This document shows positions 55,100 through 62,201 of a stretch of DNA of 64,000 bases, in pieces (the stretch's first letter is position 1; each line of letters opens with the position of its first letter). Under the pieces are notes generated by a model. The model worked only from the letters and a program-made list of their open reading frames with translations, was not told the origin of the DNA and made no database searches. The stretch spans positions 4,866,737-4,930,736 of the forward strand of contig NZ_LZNS01000001.1 in NCBI RefSeq assembly GCF_001984575.1, given 5' to 3'. This DNA comes from Streptomyces sp. MP131-18 (GTDB taxonomy: Bacteria > Actinomycetota > Actinomycetes > Streptomycetales > Streptomycetaceae). The translations under genes were made by a program, and so were the position numbers.

Positions 55100-56005
55100 C
55101 TAGGCCCTGTCGTTCGGGGCCTCCGGGTCCTGCGGCGCCCGGCGGCGCGGGGTCCTGCCGGTCAGCGCCGCCAGCGTGGTGCGGATGTGGTCCAGGTGCG
55201 CCCGCACCCGCTCGGACTCCTCGGCCAGCTCCTCCGCCAGCCGTTCGCTCTCCCGCTCCACGCGCTGCCTGCGCACGCGGGCGTCCGCCAGCAGCTCCGT
55301 GCGCCGTGCCTCCGCCGCGTCCTCCCGCGCGCGGGCCTCCGCCTCCGCCTCCTCAAGACCGCGGCGCGCCTCGGCCAGCGTGCGCTCCGCGCGCGCCGTC
55401 AGCTCCGAGACCCGCGCCTCGACCACGCGCTCACCGGCCGCCAGCCGTTCGTCCAACGCCCGCTGCGCCGCGGCCTGTTCCCGCCGCTGCTGCTCCGCGA
55501 GCCGCGTGCAGCGCTCCCGCACCCCGGCGAGCACCCCCTCGGCCTCCGCCCGCAGCGCGTCCGCCTGGGCGCGCGCGTCGCCGATCAGCCGCGCCGCCGC
55601 CGCCTGCGCCGCGGCCACCACGCCGTCCGCCGCCGCGTCCGCCTCGCCGCGGCGGCGCGCCGCGTCGGCCCGCGCCGCGTCGCGCAGGGCGGCGGCCGTC
55701 GCCACGGCCGCGTCGAACAGCCGCGACGCCTCCGCGTCCGCGGCACGGCTCAACTCCGCGGCCTCCGCCTCGACCTCGGCGAGCAGCTCGGCGGCCCGTT
55801 TGCCCAGCGTGTCGAACGCGGGCGGCGGCAGCGCCGCCACCACGGCCGCCAGCCGCGCGGCCTCGCCGGTCAGCTCCTCGACCCGCGCGCTCAGCTCGGC
55901 CACCCGGCGCCACGCCAGATCCCGGTCCGCCGTCAGTTGCGCAAGCACCCGGTCCACTTGCGCCGGCCGGTATCCACGGCCACGCGCCATGCCGAAATCC
56001 GTCAT
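55100..56005 (-). CDS. Coiled-coil protein (DivIVA/cellulose-binding-like)
   Basis: 301 residues, almost entirely Ala/Glu/Arg-rich coiled coil, opening with MARGRGYRPAQVDRVLAQLTADRD, which resembles the DivIVA/GvpA-like N-terminus (YxPxQVDxFL) of polar-growth proteins. Streptomyces relatives are often labelled cellulose-binding protein. It ends in a short basic C-terminus. ATG 56005 (MTDFGMARGR) is chosen; ATG 56038 is an alternative. Follows the SUKH-4 fusion gene on the same strand after the 107-bp inverted-repeat structure. Confidence 0.8.
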   Translation of the reverse strand: MTDFGMARGRGYRPAQVDRVLAQLTADRDLAWRRVAELSARVEELTGEAARLAAVVAALPPPAFDTLGKRAAELLAEVEAEAAELSRAADAEASRLFDAAVATAAALRDAARADAARRRGEADAAADGVVAAAQAAAARLIGDARAQADALRAEAEGVLAGVRERCTRLAEQQRREQAAAQRALDERLAAGERVVEARVSELTARAERTLAEARRGLEEAEAEARAREDAAEARRTELLADARVRRQRVERESERLAEELAEESERVRAHLDHIRTTLAALTGRTPRRRAPQDPEAPNDRA

Positions 56006-56022
56006 GGGGAAAGGGTCCCCGC

Positions 56023-56129
56023 TAGGGTCCGTCTTCAAAGGGGCATCCGATCAGCGAGCGGCGGACGGCGCCCGGCCGGCAAGGCGCCGGATCGCCCCCG
56101 TATGTGGGTCCCTTTGAAGAAGGGCCCTA
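56023..56129. repeat. 107-bp inverted-repeat structure
   Basis: TAGGGTCCGTCTTCAAAGGG (from 56023) and its near-exact reverse complement (TAGGGCCCTTCTTCAAAGGG read from 56129 backwards) are about 20 bp each with two mismatches, separated by some 62 bp. The outer end coincides with the TAG stop of the SUKH-4 gene; the inner part contains another GC-rich dyad (GGCGCC...GGCGCC). It may be a terminator structure or a small mobile-element remnant (MITE-like). Confidence 0.65.
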
Positions 56130-58370
56130 AAGCAGACCGTCCCACATCTGTTCCAGAAGAACGGACCACCAGCTCTCCGGATCGGCCACCGCCATCGGGT
56201 CGAGCGAGGCCAGCTGCATCTGGAAGTCCGTCGTCCAGCGCCCGGCCTGCTCCGAGTTCAGCCCCAGGCGCAGCCGCCACATCCGTCCAAGCAGCGCCAT
56301 GCAGCGGGCGAACTGCGGCAGTGAGGCGTTGACGAACTGCGGCGGCACCACCTGGCCGCCGGGGCCCGCCTCCAGCGGCACCGCGACGATCGCGGCCGTC
56401 CCGTACTGCACGCACAGCTGCCGCCCGAAGTCGGTGCCCATCACCAGGTAGGAGCCCGCGTCCGGCGCCGGCTGGATGCCGCGTTCCATCGCCAGCTCGC
56501 CCAGCGTGGGCACCGGCCGGCCGGCCTGCGCCTGCGCCCAGAAGAACGGCCCGATCTCCAGCGGCAGTCCCGACCACACCAGCGTCTGCGCCACGATCTC
56601 GGGAACGCCCTGCCGCGACACCGTCTGCGGCGTGTACCGGAAGACGCCCTGCGGGCCGAACGCCTGCGCCAGCTCCTGGCCGATCACGTCGAGCCCCACG
56701 GCGGGCGCCGGCTGCTGCTGCGGCAGCGGCGCGCGCACCGGCGCGGAACGCGGCGGCCCGTCGGCGAACTGCTGCAACTCGTCCTGGTGCTCCACCAGAT
56801 GCCGCACCCCCGTCTGCCGGGACGCCAGGTCGCGCCCGTACGCGGCGGTGTGGGTGATCCGTACCTGCGGCCATGTCTCGCGGATCATGCGCGCGCAGTA
56901 GCCGCCGGGCAGCTCGCAGGACTGCAACTCGGTGTGCAGCTCGATGACCTGCTGCGGCGGCACGTTCATGCTGTGCAGCTCGTGCAGGATCTGCCACTCC
57001 GGATGCGGCATGCCGGGCGCGGAGCGGCGGATCAGCTGCTGCTCGGAGCCGTCGGGGGCGCGGTAGCGCAGCACCGCCATGTAGCCGGAGCCGACCGCGG
57101 GCTGCCCGGGCTGCGGGTAGCCGTACCCGGCGCCGGGCGGCGGCGGCCCCGCCGCGGGCCCCGGCGGCGGGGGCGGCATGCCGCCGGGCGGCGGCGCGCT
57201 CGCCGCGGGCGGCCCGGGGGCGGGGGGCGGCGGCGGAGGCTGTTGTCCCGGGTTCCGCAGGGCGGCCACGACCTCGGGGTCGACGGTCTGCGTCGGCACG
57301 TACGCGGGGCCCGCGCCGTCCGTTGCCGCCGCGTCCGGCGGCTGGCCGCCCGCCGGGCGGCCCCCGCCGGGGGCGCCCGGGGCGCCGGGCGGCGGCGGCA
57401 CGCCCGCGCCGCGCCCGCCGCCGGGGCCCGGCGGCTGGCCGGGCAGCGACCTGTCGGTGTCGGCGGTCGCGAGGTCCGCGGCGCCGTGCGGTCCGGGGAA
57501 CGGCGGCGGTCCCGGCGTGGGCGGCGGGCCCAGCGGTGTGCCGGGCGGGGCCGAGGGCGGCGGGGGGGACGGCGGCGGAGTCGGCGGCCCGGCCGCGGGC
57601 GGGGCCGGCTCGTGCACGCGGGTGCTCGGCAGCGCGCTGCCCTGCGGCATCACGGCCGTCCGCGCCTCCGACGAGGGCGCGGCCGGCGGCGGCGTGCTCT
57701 CGTCCTCGTCAAGCACCACGGGTGACGAGAAGACGGTGGCGGGCGGCGCGACGGACTCGGCGTCCGTGTCGCTGCCCGAGGTGTCGGTGCCCGCCCACGG
57801 CGAACTGCTCGGCTCGGGCCGCACGTCCTTGCCCGCCCACGGGCTGCTGGCGGGCGGCGTGGTGTCCTTGCCGGCCCACGGCGAGGCATCGGGCGGCGCC
57901 TGTGCGGCGGCCGCGGGCTCGGGAGCCGGAGGCGTGGCGGGCTCGGGCGCCTGGGGAGCCGCGGGCTCGGGCGCCGCGGGCGGCGGGGCGCCGCCGGGCA
58001 CGCCCGCCCGGTCGGCGGCCTCCTGGAGCCACTGCGGCGGCGTCAGCAGGAACGACGTCGCGTTCAGGTCGACGGACTGCGCGGGCGCGGGCGGCGGCTC
58101 GGCCGCGGCTCCCGCGCCGTACTCCTCCTCGTAGCGGCGGATGACCTCGCCGACCGCGAGCGCGGGCCACAGCGTGGTGTCGCCGCTGTCCCTGGCGATC
58201 ACCAGCTTCCCGCCGCCGGCCGTCCCGCCGCCCGGGTCCTCGGCCCAGGCGACGAATCCGAGGTCGAACTCGCGGATGCGCACCTCGTGGCGCGGCTCCG
58301 CGGACGCCGAACCGTTCACCCAGCGCTCTGCGCGCTCCTGCGCCTGTGCGAACGTGACCACTTCGCTCAT
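56127..58370 (-). CDS. Deaminase-like toxin domain fused to SUKH-4 immunity domain
   Basis: 747 residues in four parts. Residues 1-88 resemble the Imm35/YrhB-type immunity domain (AERWVNGSASAEPRHEVRIRE, KLVIARDSGDTTLWPALAV). Residues 90-430 are Pro/Ala/Gly-rich and disordered, with SPWAGKD repeats. Residues about 431-550 show the nucleic-acid deaminase pattern: HPEWQIL (His456, Glu458) and LHTELQSCELPGGYC (Cys485, Cys492), as in the XOO_2897-type toxin deaminases. Residues about 570-747 match SUKH-4 (QAGRPVPTLGELAMERG, SYLVMGTDFGRQLCV, FVNASLPQFARCMALL). No signal peptide or export motif. ATGA overlap with the upstream HNH-SUKH gene shows coupling. Either a self-immune enzyme or a decoy/immunity protein carrying an ex-toxin domain. 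Confidence 0.8.
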   Translation of the reverse strand: MSEVVTFAQAQERAERWVNGSASAEPRHEVRIREFDLGFVAWAEDPGGGTAGGGKLVIARDSGDTTLWPALAVGEVIRRYEEEYGAGAAAEPPPAPAQSVDLNATSFLLTPPQWLQEAADRAGVPGGAPPPAAPEPAAPQAPEPATPPAPEPAAAAQAPPDASPWAGKDTTPPASSPWAGKDVRPEPSSSPWAGTDTSGSDTDAESVAPPATVFSSPVVLDEDESTPPPAAPSSEARTAVMPQGSALPSTRVHEPAPPAAGPPTPPPSPPPPSAPPGTPLGPPPTPGPPPFPGPHGAADLATADTDRSLPGQPPGPGGGRGAGVPPPPGAPGAPGGGRPAGGQPPDAAATDGAGPAYVPTQTVDPEVVAALRNPGQQPPPPPPAPGPPAASAPPPGGMPPPPPGPAAGPPPPGAGYGYPQPGQPAVGSGYMAVLRYRAPDGSEQQLIRRSAPGMPHPEWQILHELHSMNVPPQQVIELHTELQSCELPGGYCARMIRETWPQVRITHTAAYGRDLASRQTGVRHLVEHQDELQQFADGPPRSAPVRAPLPQQQPAPAVGLDVIGQELAQAFGPQGVFRYTPQTVSRQGVPEIVAQTLVWSGLPLEIGPFFWAQAQAGRPVPTLGELAMERGIQPAPDAGSYLVMGTDFGRQLCVQYGTAAIVAVPLEAGPGGQVVPPQFVNASLPQFARCMALLGRMWRLRLGLNSEQAGRWTTDFQMQLASLDPMAVADPESWWSVLLEQMWDGLL

Positions 58371-59341
58371 CCCTCCACCGGGACGGCGTTCGCGAACCCG
58401 CCGTCCACCATCAGATCGGCCACGGTCGTCAGCTCGGGCGGGCTGCCGGCGAGCCGCAGCAGGAAGTCGTCGAAGTCCGCGCCGCACGGCATCAGCAGCT
58501 CCGCGACCCGCTGGGCGACGGTCAGCCCGTCCCGGTCCCTGAAGTCGTCGTAGGCGCACAGCCACACCGAGCCGGCCCCCTCGCCCTTCACCCGCACCGC
58601 CAGGATGCCGCCCTGCACGAAGGCGATGGCCAGATAGTCCTTCGTCAGGTGGTCGCGCAGGCACTTGTTGATGTAGACGAGGTCATTGACCGCGGCCTCC
58701 TCGCGCAGGGTGAAGAACGGCTGGTCGACCAGCAGCCCCAGGTCCGCGTCGAGCGCCACGCCCACCGGGGCGCAGCCGCCGCCGGCCTTGAGGAACGAGC
58801 GGTACGCCTCGGGCAGCCGGTAGCCGAGGCGCTCCTCGGCCGCGAGGACCCGGTCCTCCGGCACCGCGACCGTGTGCGGCACCGCGAAGTGCACCGGCTT
58901 GGTCTCGGCCAGCGGCCGGGTGCCGCGCTTGGTCTGGTCGACCTGTGTGGTGGCGAGCCCGCCGTGGTGCCGCAACAGCGCCTTCACCTCGACCGGCACC
59001 AGCTCAAGGCGCCTGGATCTGGCCACGTGGTGCCACGTCCAGCCGTGCGGCGTCGCCACGTGGGGCAGATCCGCCCACAGCTCGTGTCCTGACGCGTGCA
59101 GCGCGGCGTTCGCCGATACGTAGTCCGTCAGCCGCAGCTCGTCGACGCCGAAGCCCTCGGGGGGCTCGGCGATCTCGGCCGCCGCTCTCGCGTAGGGCGA
59201 GAAGTCGGGGAAGCCGTCCGCGTCGACCCGGATTCCCTGTGGAAAGCGGGCGGCCCGGACCGGGTCGGGGAATTGCACGACCTGTCCGGCATAGGCCCTG
59301 TTCGGTGGCGCGGCCTGCTGCCCGAGCCGACCTGTCGTCAT
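58367..59341 (-). CDS. WHH-type HNH nuclease domain fused to SMI1/KNR4 (SUKH) domain
   Basis: 324 residues. The N-terminal half ends in the toxin-type HNH nuclease signature TPHGWTWHHVARSRRLELVP...HHGG (Trp103-His104-His105, Leu114-Val-Pro116, His125-His126), used by WHH/LHH polymorphic-toxin nucleases. The C-terminal half (about 155-310) is SMI1/KNR4-like: RVLAAEERLGYRLPEAYRSFLKAGGGCAP, then VYINKCLRD and VWLCAYDDF. No secretion signal. First gene of a two-gene operon (its stop overlaps the SUKH-4 fusion's ATG). Divergent from the YwqJ-type gene. Confidence 0.85.
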   Translation of the reverse strand: MTTGRLGQQAAPPNRAYAGQVVQFPDPVRAARFPQGIRVDADGFPDFSPYARAAAEIAEPPEGFGVDELRLTDYVSANAALHASGHELWADLPHVATPHGWTWHHVARSRRLELVPVEVKALLRHHGGLATTQVDQTKRGTRPLAETKPVHFAVPHTVAVPEDRVLAAEERLGYRLPEAYRSFLKAGGGCAPVGVALDADLGLLVDQPFFTLREEAAVNDLVYINKCLRDHLTKDYLAIAFVQGGILAVRVKGEGAGSVWLCAYDDFRDRDGLTVAQRVAELLMPCGADFDDFLLRLAGSPPELTTVADLMVDGGFANAVPVEG

Positions 59342-59421
59342 GGCGGTACGCCCCCTGCTGTTACGTCACGCTGTTGCCGCACAGCCTATGGGGTGAGGAT
59401 GACGGTGGCACGATCGTCCAC

Positions 59422-60411
59422 GTGATATCGGATACCCACGGCCAGCCGCCGGGCGATCCCGGCCAGCAGCGGGGCCCCGCCGGGGCGCCCCCCGTGCTTC
59501 TGCACCGCCGCGACGGCATCCTGCCGACCACCGCCGCCGCCCTGTCCCTGCCGGTCAGATCCCAGGCCCTGACCGGCACGGCCAGCCGCGCCCCCGCCGT
59601 CCCCGACCTGCACCCGCTGGTCGCCGAGATCCTCGGCGACCTCGGCGCCGCGCAGCGCGAACGCCACCTGGGCCGCTGCCCCGAGCCCGCGCTGCTCTCG
59701 CGCTGCCTGCTGGAGGCGGACGCACACACGCTTCCCCAGGCCCGTGCCGCGCTGCACGACGCGGGCATCACCACGCGGCACATCCGCGAGGACGGCGACC
59801 CGCAGCACGGCACGTACGCGCCGCACTGCCGCTCGTGCACCGTGCTGCTGGCGCGGCTCGGCGTGCGCAGCATCAGTGCGGCGCCCGGCGCGCCCGCGGG
59901 TGCCGGGGCGGACACCCTGGCCACCGGCGGCCCCTGGTCGGCCGGCACCGTCGACCAGGCCCTGGCCGCGGCGGGCTGGGAGCCGGGCCGCCGGCACACC
60001 GCGCAGGCGGAGAGCTGGGCGGACGCGCTCAGCGGTCACCGTTCCCCGCAGGGCCATCCGCACAGCCTGTTCCCCGCGGCCTTCGAGACGTGGGCCGAGC
60101 TGGGCGCGCTGCGCCTGCATCCGGTGGGCCCCGGGCGGGAGTTCGCCGCCACCGCGGTCGTCATCGACCCGCTGGCAGGACTGCACTGGGCGCGAACGCT
60201 CGGGGACCTCGGCCGCGCGCTCGACACCCGGCTCTGCCCGCTGGGCGAGGAGGGCGGCGGCACGGCGCTGCTCGCGGTGGACCGCGAGGGGCGGCTGTAC
60301 TGCGTGGACCACACCGGCGACTGGTACCTCGGGCAGGACGTGCTCAGCGGCCTGGCCACCCTCCTGACCGGCGCGGCCCCCCACCGCCTGCTGCCGCCCG
60401 AGGGCATCTGA
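59422..60411 (+). CDS. YwqJ-type deaminase domain fused to SUKH-3 domain
   Basis: 329 residues. Residues about 25-155 match YwqJ-related deaminases: LLHRRDGILPTTAAALS, ERHLGRCPEPALLSR (Cys86, Glu88), and YAPHCRSCTVLL (Cys136, Cys139), the zinc-binding CxE ... CxxC set. Residues about 172-329 match the SUKH-3 immunity domain: TVDQALAAAGWEPGRRH, LFPAAFETWAELGALRL, VVIDPLAGLHWA, RLCPLGEEGGGTALLAVD. GTG 59422 is the best start by domain position, although its ribosome site is weak. Divergent from the HNH-SUKH gene across 80 bp, ending at a very strong terminator. Confidence 0.83.
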   Translation: MISDTHGQPPGDPGQQRGPAGAPPVLLHRRDGILPTTAAALSLPVRSQALTGTASRAPAVPDLHPLVAEILGDLGAAQRERHLGRCPEPALLSRCLLEADAHTLPQARAALHDAGITTRHIREDGDPQHGTYAPHCRSCTVLLARLGVRSISAAPGAPAGAGADTLATGGPWSAGTVDQALAAAGWEPGRRHTAQAESWADALSGHRSPQGHPHSLFPAAFETWAELGALRLHPVGPGREFAATAVVIDPLAGLHWARTLGDLGRALDTRLCPLGEEGGGTALLAVDREGRLYCVDHTGDWYLGQDVLSGLATLLTGAAPHRLLPPEGI

Positions 60412-60414
60412 CCG

Positions 60415-60461
60415 CTGCCGCCCGGGGCGCGTCCGCGCGGCGGACGCGCCCCGGGCGGCAG
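60415..60461. terminator. 22-bp perfect stem-loop between convergent genes
   Basis: Arms 60415-60436 and 60440-60461 are perfectly complementary with a 3-nt GCG loop, 3 bp past the YwqJ/SUKH-3 stop and 11 bp before the mazG stop. A bidirectional terminator. Confidence 0.9.
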
Positions 60462-60472
60462 GGCGTGCGGCG

Positions 60473-61468
60473 TCAGGCCGTGCGGCCCGGCGCCGCGCCG
60501 GTCTCCGCGGCGCGGATGGCGTCGCGGTAGGCGCGGGCCGCGCCGCGCAGGGCGGTCTCCGGGTCGACGCCCGCCGCCTCCGCCTCGGCGGCCAGCGCGA
60601 GCAGCCGGTGGCCGAACCCGTCCGCGGGGCCCGGCAGCGCCGCGTCCAGGCCCGCGGTGCGGGCGCGGGCGGCCAGCTTCGCGGCCAGGGCCAGTCCTGG
60701 CTGGCCCAGCGGAACGCCGTCCGTCACCGACTCGCGCCGCTTCTCCGCCGCCTTCTCGCGCAGCCAGAGCGCCTTCACGTCGTCCGCGGTCTCGGCCCGT
60801 TCCCCGCCGAAGACGTGCGGGTGGCGGCGGATCAGCTTGGCGACGATGGCGGCGGCCACGTCGTCGATGTCGAACGCCTCGTCCGGGGCTTCCGGGTCGT
60901 CCCGCGCGATCGCGGCGTGGAAGACGACCTGGAGCAGGACGTCGCCCAGCTCCTCCCGCAGCTCCGTGCGGTCGCCCGCCTCGATGGCCTCGACCAGCTC
61001 GTACATCTCCTCCAGGCCGTAGCGCGCCAGGTCCCGCGCGGTGCGGGTGGAGGCCCACGGACAGGTGGCGCGGATGCGGTCCATCACCTGCACCAGGTCG
61101 ATCAGCCGCGCACCGGGGAGGTCGTAGGAGCCGGGCAGCAGCTCCAGCTCGGGCAGCGCCGCGGCCCGGCCGGAACCGGCCAGCGCGGCGAGCCCGCCGG
61201 TCAGCAGCGGCTCGCCGTCCGCCGCGGCGATCACCACGACCGTGCGCCCGCCCGCGCACGCGGCCACGAGCGCGGGCGCGTCGGTCAGCTCGGGCGCCCC
61301 GGTCTCGACGGAGACGCCCGCGTCGGCGAGGTACGGCAGCTGCGGGTGCGCCGCGTCGCGGCACAGCACGCGGTCCGCGCCGCGCAGCGCGTCCCAGGCG
61401 GCGAAGGACAGCAGCCCGGGGGCCACGCGGTCGGTGGTGGTCAGCAGAACGATGCGGCCGTCGGTCAC
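60473..61468 (-). CDS. mazG: Nucleoside triphosphate pyrophosphohydrolase MazG
   Basis: 331 residues. The C-terminal two-thirds is MazG: YGLEEMYELVEAIEAGD, REELGDVLLQVVFHAAIA (metal-binding EExxE and EELGD), KLIRRHPHVFGGE. The usual CPWDxxQTH segment reads CPWASTRTARDL, so the first helix lacks the common Asp and His. The N-terminal 130 residues (GRIVLLTTTDRVAPGLLSFAAWDAL) resemble the degraded tetrapyrrole-methylase part of YabN/MazG fusions. GTG 61468 overlaps the upstream stop (GTGA), indicating coupling with the lipoprotein gene. Confidence 0.92.
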   Translation of the reverse strand: MTDGRIVLLTTTDRVAPGLLSFAAWDALRGADRVLCRDAAHPQLPYLADAGVSVETGAPELTDAPALVAACAGGRTVVVIAAADGEPLLTGGLAALAGSGRAAALPELELLPGSYDLPGARLIDLVQVMDRIRATCPWASTRTARDLARYGLEEMYELVEAIEAGDRTELREELGDVLLQVVFHAAIARDDPEAPDEAFDIDDVAAAIVAKLIRRHPHVFGGERAETADDVKALWLREKAAEKRRESVTDGVPLGQPGLALAAKLAARARTAGLDAALPGPADGFGHRLLALAAEAEAAGVDPETALRGAARAYRDAIRAAETGAAPGRTA

Positions 61469-62139
61469 CCGTCGAGCGTAACCGGCTGCGTCTGCGCCTC
61501 CTCGCCGCCCGCGTTCAGCCACGGCGCGGGCGCGTCGGCCAGCACGACGGCCTCCGCGTCCCACGTGCCGTACCGCGGGTTGATCTCGACGCCGACCTCG
61601 TCGGCGGTCTCGGCCAGCGTCGCGGCCACCTGCTGCACGCCCGAGGCGTCGGGCGCCGCGCCGAGTGCCTGCGCGAGGCCCTGGAACAGCAGCTGGATGC
61701 GCAGCATCCGGTCGATCTGCTCGTCCCCGGCCATCGGCGTGCCGCCCTGCGGCATCAGCGCGGCCTGTTCGAGCGCGTCGGCGCCGCCGATGCTCTGCTC
61801 GGTCTGGGCGCGCGCGGCCTGCACGTCGCGCCGCGTCACCTCGACCCCGGCGTCGCGCGCCGCATGTTCGAGCACCTGGGCGTAGACGAGGAACTCGACG
61901 GTGTCGCGGGTGAGTCCCGGCGTGGCCGAGACCAGCTGGTCGCCCTCCGGCTGTGCGCGCTGCGCGTCGCGGACGGTCTCGACCTGGGACTGGACGGTGG
62001 AAACGGTGATCTTCTCGTTGCCGACGACGGCCGCCGCGCCGGGGTGGGCGTCGGTGGAGCAGCCGGTGAGCAGCAGGGCCCCGGTCACGGCGAGGGCGGC
62101 GGCGGAGACGGACAGTGCGGACGTGCGGCGGCGCTTCAC
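61465..62139 (-). CDS. SurA-N-like lipoprotein
   Basis: 224 residues with a lipoprotein signal (ALAVTGALLLTGCSTD; lipobox LTGC). The mature domain (NEKITVSTVQSQVETVRDAQ, TRDTVEFLVYAQVLEHAARDAGV) matches the SurA N-terminal chaperone fold, without a PPIase domain. Acts at the outer membrane face of the cytoplasmic membrane, probably in folding exported proteins. GTG start with GGGAG upstream. Followed by mazG in the same operon. Confidence 0.88.
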   Translation of the reverse strand: MKRRRTSALSVSAAALAVTGALLLTGCSTDAHPGAAAVVGNEKITVSTVQSQVETVRDAQRAQPEGDQLVSATPGLTRDTVEFLVYAQVLEHAARDAGVEVTRRDVQAARAQTEQSIGGADALEQAALMPQGGTPMAGDEQIDRMLRIQLLFQGLAQALGAAPDASGVQQVAATLAETADEVGVEINPRYGTWDAEAVVLADAPAPWLNAGGEEAQTQPVTLDG

Positions 62140-62201
62140 TGGGCCACTCCCGTGGGCGTTCCGGTAGGTCGGTCGATCTTATGCAGCCGCACGTGGCCCT
62201 G

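Noticed and set aside
61468..61480. TACGCT hexamer 6 nt before the mazG GTG as a leaderless promoter
   Set aside because: mazG overlaps the stop of the upstream lipoprotein gene (GTGA), so translational coupling explains the start; the hexamer lies inside coding sequence.
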